The notes: a model not told the origin generated them from the sequence alone. Numbered from the stretch's first letter, positions 1 through 7,197 are shown. The stretch is DNA of 33,334 bases from Sphingomonas sp. 32-62-10 (GCA_002280555.1 NCEE01000022.1:1-33334), one strand, 5' to 3'. Numbers and translations: made by a program.

Positions 1-1
1 G

Positions 2-598
2 ACCTTGCCCAATCTGGTGGTGATGGCCGCCGCTGATGAGGCGGAGCTGGTCCATATGACCTATACTGCGGCGCTGTATGACACGGGCCCGATCGCGCTG
101 CGCTACCCCCGCGGCAATGGCACTGGCGTTGCGCTCCCCACCGTCCCCGAACGGCTTGAGATCGGCAAGGGCCGGATCGTGCGCACCGGCCACAAGGTCG
201 CGATCCTCTCGCTCGGCACGCGGCTGGGTGAGGCGCTCAAGGCCGCCGACGCGCTCGACGCGCGCGGGCTGAGCACCACGGTCGCCGATCTGCGGTTCGC
301 CAAGCCGCTCGATGAAGACCTGATCCGCAAGCTGCTCACCACGCATGAGGTGGCGATCACGATCGAGGAAAATGCGGTCGGCGGCCTCGGCGCGCATGTC
401 CTCACCTTCGCCAGCGACACCGGGCTGATCGACGCCGGGCTGAAGCTCCGCACGCTCCGCCTGCCCGATATCTTCCAGGACCACGACAAACCCGAAATCC
501 AGTACGCCCAGGCCGGCCTCGACGCCGACGCCATCATCGACAGCGTCCTCAAGGCCCTCAGGTGGAATGAGGAAGGCATTGGAGAAGCGCGGGCATAA
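2..598 (+). CDS. dxs: 1-deoxy-D-xylulose-5-phosphate synthase, C-terminal part
   Basis: Partial gene: the 5' end lies outside the window, and the reading frame is open from base 2. DXS condenses pyruvate and glyceraldehyde-3-phosphate, using thiamine diphosphate, in the first step of the cytosolic MEP isoprenoid pathway. The visible 198 residues contain the end of the transketolase-like pyrimidine domain (GPIALRYPRG). The transketolase C-terminal domain follows (KVAILSLGTRLGEAL, VADLRFAKPLDEDLI, TIEENAVGGLGAHV). These motifs match DXS better than transketolase or pyruvate dehydrogenase E1 beta. The gene ends with TAA at 596-598, only 10 bases before the likely tlyA start, so dxs and tlyA are probably co-transcribed. 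The ThDP-binding part cannot be judged from this window. Confidence 0.95.
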   Translation, partial: TLPNLVVMAAADEAELVHMTYTAALYDTGPIALRYPRGNGTGVALPTVPERLEIGKGRIVRTGHKVAILSLGTRLGEALKAADALDARGLSTTVADLRFAKPLDEDLIRKLLTTHEVAITIEENAVGGLGAHVLTFASDTGLIDAGLKLRTLRLPDIFQDHDKPEIQYAQAGLDADAIIDSVLKALRWNEEGIGEARA

Positions 599-608
599 GC
601 TCGCCGCG

Positions 609-1373
609 ATGGTAAAGATTCGTATCGATCAACTGATCGTCGATCGCGGCTTGGCGGAAAGCCGGACGCGGGCGCAGGCGCTGGTGATGGCCGGGTTGGT
701 TTATGTCGGCACGCGCAAGATCGACAAGCCCGGCCAGACTATTGCTGACGATGCCGAGATTGAGGTGAAGGGACGCGACCATCCCTGGGTGTCTCGCGGT
801 GGGGTGAAACTGGCGCATGGACTGGATCATTTCGGCTGGGATGTGACAGGCGCCGTTGCGATCGATGTCGGCTCGTCGACTGGCGGGTTCACCGATGTGT
901 TGCTCACCCGAGGCGCAGCACGCGTCTATGCAGTCGACAGCGGCACCAATCAGCTAGCGTGGAAATTGCGCCAGGACGAGCGCGTGATCGTCCATGAGCA
1001 AACCAGCGCGCGGATCCTGACGGCAGCGCATATCCCTGAGCCCGTTGATCTGATCGTCTGCGATGCCAGTTTCATCGCGCTTGCCAAGGTGTTGGCAGTG
1101 CCGATCGGCTTTGCACGCCCAGGTGCGCGCGCCCTTGTGCTGGTCAAGCCGCAGTTCGAGGCGGGACGCGATGAAGTGGGGAAGGGGGGTGTCGTGCGCG
1201 ACCCTGCAGTCCATGAGCGCGTCTGTGCCGAGGCCGCAGCGTGGTTTGAAGAGCAGGGCTGGGCGGTGAACGGGATCGTCCAAAGCCCGATCACCGGCCC
1301 CGAAGGGAATGTCGAATTTCTGCTCGCCGCGCACGTGCCAGAGGTTAGCACCGTCGGCGGAATGTCATTTTAG
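609..1373 (+). CDS. tlyA: TlyA family rRNA (cytidine-2'-O)-methyltransferase
   Basis: 254-residue protein with an N-terminal S4 RNA-binding domain (about residues 4-65; IRIDQLIVDRGLAESRTRAQ). A FtsJ-like SAM-dependent methyltransferase domain follows, with the SAM-binding motif DVGSSTGGFT at 86-95. This order is typical of TlyA, which 2'-O-methylates cytidines in rRNA; older annotations call the family haemolysin. The frame stays open back to an ATG at 567 inside dxs. I chose the ATG at 609 because the S4 domain begins four residues after it, as in known TlyA proteins. Neither start has a convincing Shine-Dalgarno sequence, which fits translation coupled to dxs. The pairing of dxs and tlyA is common in proteobacteria. 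The family call is firm; the exact rRNA target here is inferred. Confidence 0.93.
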   Translation: MVKIRIDQLIVDRGLAESRTRAQALVMAGLVYVGTRKIDKPGQTIADDAEIEVKGRDHPWVSRGGVKLAHGLDHFGWDVTGAVAIDVGSSTGGFTDVLLTRGAARVYAVDSGTNQLAWKLRQDERVIVHEQTSARILTAAHIPEPVDLIVCDASFIALAKVLAVPIGFARPGARALVLVKPQFEAGRDEVGKGGVVRDPAVHERVCAEAAAWFEEQGWAVNGIVQSPITGPEGNVEFLLAAHVPEVSTVGGMSF

Positions 1374-1495
1374 GCCATTAAGGCATTTTGTGTGCTTGCC
1401 GATTCCCCGAAAAGGCGGCACGAAATGTCACTAGGCGTGCCGGATCAGTGTATCTGGCCGGGGATCGTGAACCGTGCGTTCGTGAAAGGGTTTTC

Positions 1496-2050
1496 GTGAG
1501 AGAGATTGCATCGAAGCAGCAGCTTCGACTGGCGTTCCTTCGATGGGCCGTCGTGACGGTACCATTCATCTTGTTGCTGGGCTTCACATCGGCGCGCAGT
1601 GTGCCGACGGGATCGGCCAATCGCTGGTATGCCGCGCTGGTCAAGCCGGTGGAGACGCCGCCGGATTGGGCGTTTCCGGTTGCTTGGATTGTGATTTACG
1701 TGCTGATCGGGCTGGCACTGGCGATGGTGATCCATGCGCGCGGATCAACGATGCGCGGTCCGGCGATCGCGCTCTTTGCGGCGCAAATGGTCGCCAATCT
1801 GATCTGGACACCGCTGTTTTTCGGGGCGCACCAGATTTTCTGGTCGCTGGTCACGCTTGCGGTGATGTTCACGCTGACTTTGGTGACAACCATCGCTTTC
1901 GGGCGGGTCCGGGTGGGTGCCGCGGTGCTGATGGTGCCGTATCTCGGGTGGATTTTATTCGCCGGGTATCTGACCTATATGATCGGTGAGCTGAACCCGG
2001 GGGCAGAAACCCTTGTGCCATCGTCATCGAGCACCCAAATCATCAGCTGA
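1496..2050 (+). CDS. tspO: TspO/MBR family membrane protein
   Basis: 184 residues with five predicted membrane helices at about 14-34, 61-80, 88-108, 115-134 and 141-162, the usual TspO/MBR fold. Family hallmarks are visible: W..ALVKP..TPPDWAFPVAW (residues 44-64), NLIWTPLFFG (101-110) and VPYLGWILFAGYL (147-159). TspO proteins bind tetrapyrroles and sterols. In Rhodobacter TspO lies in the outer membrane and tunes pigment gene expression with oxygen; whether that applies here is unknown. The open frame extends back to 1388, but I use GTG at 1496. It has an AAAGGG sequence five bases upstream, and its product starts at the normal distance from the first helix. About 120 bases separate it from tlyA, with no strong terminator. 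Confidence 0.9.
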   Translation: MREIASKQQLRLAFLRWAVVTVPFILLLGFTSARSVPTGSANRWYAALVKPVETPPDWAFPVAWIVIYVLIGLALAMVIHARGSTMRGPAIALFAAQMVANLIWTPLFFGAHQIFWSLVTLAVMFTLTLVTTIAFGRVRVGAAVLMVPYLGWILFAGYLTYMIGELNPGAETLVPSSSSTQIIS

Positions 2051-2070
2051 AGCAATCGGGAATTTTGACC

Positions 2071-2370
2071 ATGCAATCCGAAAACCGTCTGTTCGATGAT
2101 TTTGCCAAGTTCATCAACGGTGCCGCCGGCACGCTCGCTGGCGTCGGTCGCGAGGCCGAACAGAGCGCGCGGGCGCGGGCCAAGGAGTGGATTGGCGGGC
2201 TGGAATTCGTGTCACGTGAGGAGTTTGACGCGGTAAAGGCGATGGCCGCTGCGGCCCGCGACGAAGCCGATGCTCTGCGTGCGCGGATTGAGAAGCTGGA
2301 AGCAGCCACCACCGCGCCGGTCGCGCCGAGCACGCCGCCCAAGGCCAAGAAGTCGACCGGTACTGCCTGA
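2071..2370 (+). CDS. BMFP-domain / UbiK-like accessory protein
   Basis: A 99-residue soluble protein. The N-terminal part (QSENRLFDDFAKFINGAAGTL) is an amphipathic helix. A predicted coiled coil follows (about residues 48-80; FVSREEFDAVKAMAAAARDEADALRARIEKLE), then a Pro/Lys-rich tail. This layout matches the BMFP family (YqiC of Salmonella, UbiK of E. coli), a trimeric coiled-coil factor that aids aerobic ubiquinone synthesis and has been described as membrane-fusogenic. A TTG at 2065 could also start translation two codons earlier, but the ATG at 2071 precedes the conserved N-terminus. A weak CGGGA lies about 10 bases upstream. The role in ubiquinone synthesis is inferred from the family. 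Confidence 0.82.
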   Translation: MQSENRLFDDFAKFINGAAGTLAGVGREAEQSARARAKEWIGGLEFVSREEFDAVKAMAAAARDEADALRARIEKLEAATTAPVAPSTPPKAKKSTGTA

Positions 2371-2500
2371 TTGGTTGCGACGGTTCGCTCGGCGGCTTTG
2401 TCCACAGTTTTTTGGGGTCCGGCGACTGGCTGGTCTTGCCCCTTGACTGCCGTATTGGCACGCCGGGGCTACCGAATGATATTGGGCTGGAATTGAGTTG

Positions 2501-3007
2501 GTGAAGCTGCACGAAGCCGATGACGAGCGCGACGACGCCGCGCCGATCGACATGCTTGAAAGCTATTTTGCCGCGCATGGCTGGACGCATGAGCGCCAGG
2601 ATGACGAAGTCGTCGCACAGGTAAAGGGCAGCTGGACCGAATATGAGCTTCGCGCACTATGGCGTGAGGAGGACAGTGTCCTCCAGTTCCTTGCCTTCCC
2701 TGACATTCGCGTAACGGACGAACGTCGTGTGGCGATTTACGAGGCCATCGGTCTCGTCAACGAACAGCTCTGGGTTGGCCATTTCGAGCTGTGGTCGTCG
2801 AGCGGCATCCTGTTGTACCGGCATGCGGCAATGGTTGATTCGACCGATGGCGGCACGCTGTCGCTTGCCGCGGCTGAATTGCTGATCGAATCGGCGATAG
2901 ACGAGTGCGAACGCTTTTACCCCGTGTTCCAGTTCGTGATGTGGGGCGGGAAAAGCCCGAAAGACGCGCTTGCCGCCGCGCTGACCGAGACCCAGGGCGA
3001 GGCGTGA
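2501..3007 (+). CDS. YbjN domain-containing protein
   Basis: 168 residues, acidic, with no signal peptide or membrane segment. The sequence (DMLESYFAAHGW, W.E.VLQFLAFPDIRV, VNEQLWVGHFELWS, ILLYRHAA) fits the YbjN family, a small alpha/beta fold related to type III secretion chaperones. The family has no assigned enzymatic activity; E. coli YbjN has been linked to stress tolerance and motility when its dosage changes. GTG at 2501 and TTG at 2498 are adjacent possible starts; I prefer GTG. Its stop codon overlaps the proC start by four bases (GTGA at 3004-3007), so the two genes are probably translationally coupled. Pairing of YbjN with proC is common in alphaproteobacteria as far as I recall, but this was not checked. 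Confidence 0.82.
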   Translation: MKLHEADDERDDAAPIDMLESYFAAHGWTHERQDDEVVAQVKGSWTEYELRALWREEDSVLQFLAFPDIRVTDERRVAIYEAIGLVNEQLWVGHFELWSSSGILLYRHAAMVDSTDGGTLSLAAAELLIESAIDECERFYPVFQFVMWGGKSPKDALAAALTETQGEA

Positions 3008-3801
3008 TCCCTGGACGGCTCTGGCTGATCGGCTGCGGCAATATGGGTGGGGCGATGCTGCGCCAATGGATCGCGTGCGGTGCAATCGCGGCTAAAGACG
3101 TAGCTGTCGTCAATCGAACAGACAGGGAATTGCCGTCTGGCGTCTGGCAAGCGCGGACGCTGCCAGACGGGCCGTTGCCCGATGCTGTCATGCTGGCGAT
3201 GAAGCCCCAACAGATCGATGGCGTCGCTGATCGCTGGGCATCGCGGATCGCCGGGGTGCCGATGATCGTATCGATTCTGGCTGGCGTGGAAGAAGCGGCG
3301 ATTGCGCGCCGGTTCAGCGCCGGGGCGATCGTGCGGGCGATGCCGAACCTGCCGGTGGGGATTGGCAAGGGCGTGGTTGCCTTGCACAGCGCCGGAGCAT
3401 CCGCCGACGTCCGCGACGGCGTCAGTGCGCTGATGGCGCCGCTGGGGCTGGTCGAATGGGTCGATGCGGATCTGTTCGATGCGGTGACGGCGCTTGCTGG
3501 GAGCGGGCCGGGTTTTGTGTACCGATTTATCGATGCGCTGGCGGCGGCCGGTACCGCGCTGGGTCTGCCAGAAGATCAATCGGCGCGGCTCGCGCTCGCG
3601 ACCGTGGAAGGTGCGGCGTTGCTCGCTGCCGGTGCCGATGCGCCCCCCGCCGTTCTTGCGGATCGCGTGGCCAGTCCCGGCGGGTCAACCCGTGAAGGGC
3701 TGAACGTGCTCGATCGCGATGCCGCGCTCGTTGCTCTCCTCAGCCAAACTTTGGCGGCTGCGACCCGCCGCAACGCCGAAATGGCGGCAGCGGCGCGCTA
3801 G
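3004..3801 (+). CDS. proC: Pyrroline-5-carboxylate reductase
   Basis: 265-residue cytosolic enzyme that reduces 1-pyrroline-5-carboxylate to L-proline with NAD(P)H, the last step of proline synthesis. The N-terminal Rossmann fold begins with the glycine motif IGCGNMGGAM (residues 9-18). The C-terminal dimerisation domain carries ALAGSGPGFVYRFIDAL, and the family signature region reads VASPGGSTREGLNVL. An open frame extends upstream to 2905 inside the YbjN gene, but the GTG at 3004 gives the normal family length. It forms a four-base GTGA overlap with the upstream stop. The TAG stop lies in the palindrome CTAG (3798-3801), which also contains the stop of the convergent MarR gene. Confidence 0.94.
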   Translation: MIPGRLWLIGCGNMGGAMLRQWIACGAIAAKDVAVVNRTDRELPSGVWQARTLPDGPLPDAVMLAMKPQQIDGVADRWASRIAGVPMIVSILAGVEEAAIARRFSAGAIVRAMPNLPVGIGKGVVALHSAGASADVRDGVSALMAPLGLVEWVDADLFDAVTALAGSGPGFVYRFIDALAAAGTALGLPEDQSARLALATVEGAALLAAGADAPPAVLADRVASPGGSTREGLNVLDRDAALVALLSQTLAAATRRNAEMAAAAR

Positions 3802-4301
3802 TCGCGCAGCGCAGCGATCCGCGCTTTGTCGTCGGCGGGGATCAATCCTTCGAGTACCGCCCAGAATCCCCCCACTGCATTCTGTCCCGCGCTGGCATAA
3901 GCTGCCGACAACCGCGTACGGATCGTGTCGAACAACGCTGCTTCAAGTTCTTGCCCGGCAGCCGTCAGCCGTAACAATCGCTGCCGACGATCGCGTTCGC
4001 CCGGCCGCATTTCTACCAGACCGCGCTCGGTCAGCTCGTTCAGCACCCGGCCAAGCGATTGCTTGGTGATGGCCAGCAACCCGAGAAGTTGGCTGACCGT
4101 CAGGTCGGGCTGGCGTGCGACGAAATACAGCACGCGGTGATGCGCGCGACCCAGCCCTTGGGCGGCCAGACCCTGATCGGCACTGCGCGTCAGATTGCTA
4201 TACCCGAAATAGAGCAGTTCAATGCCCCGCCGGACTTCCGATTCCCGCAAGAACAGCGGCGATGCCGAGGGTGGTGAAGCCAGGGAGGTTGGGGCAGCCA
4301 T
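3798..4301 (-). CDS. MarR family transcriptional regulator
   Basis: 167-residue DNA-binding protein. It has N-terminal dimerisation helices (about 20-50), a winged helix-turn-helix at about 68-113 (LTVSQLLGLLAITKQSLGRVLNELTERGLV), and the basic wing RPGERDRRQRLLRLT, a hallmark of the family. MarR proteins are usually dimeric repressors that respond to small molecules and often control the divergent neighbour as well as themselves. The start at 4301 (MAAPTS) is chosen because longer readings run back into ilvE and lack family similarity. The gene is divergent from ilvE, and an operator-like inverted repeat lies between them at 4328-4343. It overlaps proC by four bases at the 3' end. The ligand and targets cannot be read from the sequence. 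Confidence 0.88.
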   Translation of the reverse strand: MAAPTSLASPPSASPLFLRESEVRRGIELLYFGYSNLTRSADQGLAAQGLGRAHHRVLYFVARQPDLTVSQLLGLLAITKQSLGRVLNELTERGLVEMRPGERDRRQRLLRLTAAGQELEAALFDTIRTRLSAAYASAGQNAVGGFWAVLEGLIPADDKARIAALRD

Positions 4302-4327
4302 GTTGACCGACTTTGCCGCCTTCCATA

Positions 4328-4343
4328 GAGGGGTCAAGCCCTC
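4328..4343. promoter_or_regulatory. Candidate MarR operator between divergent genes
   Basis: The 16-base sequence GAGGGGTCAAGCCCTC has five-base inverted arms (GAGGG and CCCTC). It lies in the short region between the MarR start (4301) and the ilvE start (about 4365). MarR repressors commonly bind such pseudo-palindromes in the divergent promoter region. It is not terminator-like, because no T run follows either strand's hairpin. The call rests on position and symmetry only. Confidence 0.35.
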
Positions 4344-4364
4344 AAAAAATCTTATGCGGTGACC

Positions 4365-5483
4365 ATGATGCTCGATGCGACGACCATGAACGGCGAGAGC
4401 GACATCGCATTCACCATCCATCCCAATGGCGCGCCAATCCCCATTGCCGACCGTTCGGCATTGCTGGCCAATCCCGGTTTTGGGCGGGTGTTCACCGATA
4501 ACATGGCGACGATCCGGTATAGCGACGCGAATGGCTGGCATGATGCGCAGATTTGTCCGCGCGCACCGTTTCAGCTCGATCCAGCGGCGGGCGTGTTCCA
4601 TTATGCGCAGGAAATCTTCGAAGGGCTGAAAGCCTATCGCTTGCCCGATGGCGGCACCGCCCTGTTCCGCCCCGATGCCAATGCCCGCCGCTTTCGTGCA
4701 TCGGCCGAGCGCATGGCGATGGTCCCGCTGCCCGAGGCGCTGTTCCTGGAATCAGTGCGCCGCCTCGTCGTCAGCGAACGCGACTGGATTCCAACAATCG
4801 ATGGCGGGTCGCTTTATCTGCGTCCCTTCATGATTGCGACTGAGGTGTTTTTGGGCGTGAAGCCGTCGACCGAATACATCTATGCGGTGATCGCATCATC
4901 GGTCGGCGCGTATTTTAAAGGCGATGCACCGGCAGTGTCGTTATGGGTGTCGCAGGATTATACCCGCGCTGCTCCCGGCGGCACGGGCGCCGCGAAATGT
5001 GGCGGCAATTACGCCGCTAGCCTGATGGCACAAGCTGAGGCCACACGGCGCGGGCATGATCAGGTGCTGTTCCTTGATGCGGTCGAACGCCGCTGGATCG
5101 AGGAACTCGGCGGCATGAACATCTTTTTCGTGTTCGATGATGGATCGCTGCGCACGCCGCCTTTGGGGGGCACGATTCTGGCCGGAATTACGCGCGATTC
5201 GATCATCCGGCTGGCGCGTGATCGCGGGCTGGTGGTGGACGAAAAGCCCTATGCTATCGATGATTGCCGGACCGATGCGACAAGCGGGCGCCTGGTTGAG
5301 GCATTTGCCTGTGGCACCGCGGCAGTTGTAACGCCGATCGGCCAGATGACCTTGGGCGACTTCCAGTTCACGATCGGCAGCGGTGGCCCTGGCCAGATCA
5401 CCCAGAGCATCGGCCAGTCGCTGGTCGCCATCCAGCGCGGGCTGGCGGCTGATCCCTATGGCTGGGTGCACCGGATTGATTGA
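4365..5483 (+). CDS. ilvE: Branched-chain amino acid aminotransferase
   Basis: 372-residue class IV PLP-dependent aminotransferase. It interconverts leucine, isoleucine or valine with their 2-oxo acids, using glutamate/2-oxoglutarate, in the cytosol. The PLP lysine is K211 in GGTGAAKCGGNYAASL. Other type-2 BCAT hallmarks are FHYAQEIFEGLKAY, YLRPFMIATE, EELGGMNIFFVFDD, LGGTILAGITRDSII and EAFACGTAAVVTPI. The length fits the longer bacterial/eukaryotic-like BCAT subgroup rather than the E. coli IlvE of about 310 residues. Starts at GTG 4359, ATG 4365, ATG 4368 and ATG 4386 are all possible and none has a clear Shine-Dalgarno sequence. The 4386 start (MNGESDIAFTI) agrees best with homologue N-termini as I recall them. 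It is divergent from the MarR gene. Confidence 0.93.
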   Translation: MMLDATTMNGESDIAFTIHPNGAPIPIADRSALLANPGFGRVFTDNMATIRYSDANGWHDAQICPRAPFQLDPAAGVFHYAQEIFEGLKAYRLPDGGTALFRPDANARRFRASAERMAMVPLPEALFLESVRRLVVSERDWIPTIDGGSLYLRPFMIATEVFLGVKPSTEYIYAVIASSVGAYFKGDAPAVSLWVSQDYTRAAPGGTGAAKCGGNYAASLMAQAEATRRGHDQVLFLDAVERRWIEELGGMNIFFVFDDGSLRTPPLGGTILAGITRDSIIRLARDRGLVVDEKPYAIDDCRTDATSGRLVEAFACGTAAVVTPIGQMTLGDFQFTIGSGGPGQITQSIGQSLVAIQRGLAADPYGWVHRID

Positions 5484-5562
5484 AATTTGTGATGTGGTGG
5501 GTCGTATGCGGCGCTTGCCCCTTTCCACCAGCTAAATCACCCCCTAAAGCCTCCCGCTCTGC

Positions 5563-5637
5563 TGGGGCGTCGCCAAGCGGTAAGGCAGCGGCTTTTGATG
5601 CCGCCATTCGTAGGTTCGAATCCTGCCGCCCCAGCCA
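5563..5637 (+). tRNA. tRNA-Gln(TTG)
   Basis: A complete cloverleaf can be drawn. The acceptor stem is TGGGGCG (5563-5569) with CGCCCCA (5627-5633). The anticodon stem is GCGGC/GCCGC around the seven-base loop TTTTGAT, with anticodon TTG at 5595-5597. The T-arm contains GGTTCGAATCC. The discriminator G (5634) is followed by an encoded CCA (5635-5637). The anticodon TTG reads CAA and, by wobble, CAG glutamine codons. It lies 79 bases after ilvE with no neighbouring tRNA. I found no convincing promoter or T-rich terminator around it. Confidence 0.96.
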
Positions 5638-5684
5638 GACTACCGAAAACTTGGCCAAGCGGCTGCAGTCCGCCGCAGTTCGCG

Positions 5685-6281
5685 CTAGGCGACGCGCATC
5701 AACTGCGACGGAAAGGGAGCGGCGAGGGCGCTTGCCCCGGCTAGATCGGTTGACAGCCACGTGTCGTAATCATCCGGCTGCAGGATAACCGGCATCGCCT
5801 TTGGGTGCAGCGGGGCGACGAGTGGGTTCGGCTCGCAGGTCAGGAAAGCAAAGACATTGCCCGCTGTCGAGGGTCGCCAGATACCGGCGAACGCAGCAAC
5901 GGGTTGATCGGGAATCGTGAACCAATGTTCTTCCCGGCCAGCGCCGATCTTTGGTTCGGCAAAGGCGGTGAAGGGCACCAGACAGCGCTGTGCTGGCGTG
6001 GCGAGCATCGATTTCCAGAATGGACTGGTCAGGTTGCGAACGTTGGTGACGTGCTTCGTCACGGTCGTTCCCGGACGCTTGCCGGGAACAGTAAGCGGCA
6101 CCCCCCACACCATCTTGTCGATGATGCGCTGCCCATCGGCGATGCGCGCAACCCATGCATCGCGCTTTGGCCACACATCGGTTGGCGCCTGGGCGAAATC
6201 GGCGGCGTCCCAGCCGATATATTCGCGCCATGTCGGGAGGCTTGCCCGAGCAGCGGGATCGTTGCGATAATGGTTGCACAT
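5685..6281 (-). CDS. SRAP family (YedK/HMCES-like) abasic-site processing protein
   Basis: 198-residue SOS-response-associated peptidase (SRAP) family protein. The family forms a thiazolidine crosslink between Cys2 and abasic sites in single-stranded DNA, shielding them during replication. The start at 6281 gives MCNHYRND, so the catalytic cysteine becomes N-terminal once Met is removed. The open frame four codons longer (MIARMCN) would bury it and is rejected. Other active-site residues of YedK have counterparts here: N80 (TNVRNLTSPFW), E109 (AFAEP) and H159 (LHPKAMPVIL). The gene is divergent from imuA-imuB-dnaE2, so two damage-tolerance functions share one intergenic region. I see no LexA box oriented for this gene alone. 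No signal peptide; it acts in the cytoplasm. Confidence 0.92.
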   Translation of the reverse strand: MCNHYRNDPAARASLPTWREYIGWDAADFAQAPTDVWPKRDAWVARIADGQRIIDKMVWGVPLTVPGKRPGTTVTKHVTNVRNLTSPFWKSMLATPAQRCLVPFTAFAEPKIGAGREEHWFTIPDQPVAAFAGIWRPSTAGNVFAFLTCEPNPLVAPLHPKAMPVILQPDDYDTWLSTDLAGASALAAPFPSQLMRVA

Positions 6282-6306
6282 CCGCGCGATCATAGCCGCC
6301 CCCGCG

Positions 6307-6318
6307 CCTTTCGAAAGG
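6307..6318. promoter_or_regulatory. 12-bp palindrome upstream of the SRAP gene
   Basis: CCTTTCGAAAGG is a perfect palindrome. GCG before it and CGC after it extend the symmetry, with one unpaired G. It lies 26 bases upstream of the SRAP start codon, in the region shared with imuA. It could be an operator or a hairpin in the 5' leader. Function unknown. Confidence 0.3.
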
Positions 6319-6392
6319 GCGCCAGCAAAGCCGCTATTCGAAGCGTGGCCGTGCGCGTGTCGCTTGACTCAACCAACGCATCGGCCGAATTA

Positions 6393-6407
6393 GAACATAA
6401 CAGGAAC
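6393..6407. promoter_or_regulatory. LexA (SOS) box of the imuA-imuB-dnaE2 operon
   Basis: GAACATAACAGGAAC has the form GAAC-N7-GAAC, which is GTTC-N7-GTTC on the other strand. That direct repeat is the LexA site of Alphaproteobacteria. It ends four bases before the imuA ATG at 6412. Its second half overlaps the ribosome-binding site AGGAA (6402-6406), so LexA would block the start region directly. A -35-like TTGACT lies at 6364-6369, and I see no clear -10. The known LexA control of imu operons in Caulobacter and relatives supports the call. Confidence 0.85.
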
Positions 6408-6411
6408 AATA

Positions 6412-7197
6412 ATGCGCGATTCGCCTGATACGATCAAAATGTTACGCGCCCATATTGCGGTGGGCGAGCGCGCGCGTGCCGATTCCGGGGTGGAAATGGT
6501 GCCGCTTGGCCATGCCGGCATCGATGCGGCGCTAGGCGGCGGGCTGATGCGCGCGCGTCTGCATGAAGTATTCGCCGCCTCACTCGACGATACCGGCAGC
6601 GCGGCGGGCTTTGCCGCGATGCTGGGTGCACAGCTGACGCGACCGGGCGGGACGATCCTGTGGCTGCGCGAACAGGCGGCGGAGGCGCGGGGCGGGTGCC
6701 TGCACGCACCGGGACTGGCCGAACTGGGCATCGATCCTGGCCGGGTGATTCTTGGGGTGATTGACGATGCACTGGGGCTGCTGCGCGTGGCGGCAGAAGT
6801 GGTGCGCTGCCCCGATATCGATGTCGCGGTGATCGAATTGTGGAAGAATCCGCGCGTGCTTGATCTTACGGCAAGCAGGCGGCTGGCGGTTGCGGCGCAG
6901 GCCAGTGGCGTCACCGCGCTGATGCTGCGTGCCGATGCCGAACCCGGCCCGAGTGCAGCACAGACGCGCTGGTCGGTCGCATCGGCGGCAGCGGCGCCGC
7001 TGGAGGCGAGCGCACTGGGGTATCCGACGCTTGACCTTAATCTTTTGCGCCAGCGCGGCGGTGCTGCTGGCCGTTCATGGCATGTGGAGTGGAATCGTGA
7101 CCAAGGCGTTTTCGGGCAAGCGGCGCTTCCTGGCGCTGTGGTTCCCCTATCTGTCAGCGGATCGCTGGCGACGGGCGGGGAACGCCGCACCGGCTGA
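6412..7197 (+). CDS. imuA: ImuA, accessory protein of the SOS mutasome
   Basis: 261-residue RecA/SulA-like protein of the ImuA family. It works with ImuB and DnaE2 in error-prone translesion synthesis after DNA damage. The body resembles a degenerate RecA core: GIDAALGGGLMRARLHEVFA near residues 37-56, PGGTILWLRE at about 78-87, and a DVAVIELWKNP segment at about 141-151. A classical Walker A lysine loop is not obvious, as usual for the family. The ATG at 6412 has AGGAA five bases upstream, inside the LexA box. The gene's 3' end overlaps imuB by about 100 bases in another frame. Order imuA-imuB-dnaE2 and the SOS box make the assignment firm, although the protein diverges strongly across species. 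Confidence 0.9.
   Translation: MRDSPDTIKMLRAHIAVGERARADSGVEMVPLGHAGIDAALGGGLMRARLHEVFAASLDDTGSAAGFAAMLGAQLTRPGGTILWLREQAAEARGGCLHAPGLAELGIDPGRVILGVIDDALGLLRVAAEVVRCPDIDVAVIELWKNPRVLDLTASRRLAVAAQASGVTALMLRADAEPGPSAAQTRWSVASAAAAPLEASALGYPTLDLNLLRQRGGAAGRSWHVEWNRDQGVFGQAALPGAVVPLSVSGSLATGGERRTG

Noticed and set aside
1398..1422. TGCCG/CGGCA hairpin after tlyA as a terminator
   Set aside because: It has only five base pairs, a long loop and no T run.
5480..5510. Promoter for tRNA-Gln (TTGAAA followed by TATGCG)
   Set aside because: The spacing is 19 bases and the -10 match is poor, so it is not reliable enough to annotate.
5655..5680. GCGGC/GCCGC hairpin between tRNA-Gln and the SRAP gene as a terminator
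   Set aside because: The stem is short and there is no adequate T run on either strand.
6364..6396. Full sigma-70 promoter for imuA
   Set aside because: TTGACT is a fair -35, but no -10 with 16-18 base spacing matches well. Only the LexA box is annotated.
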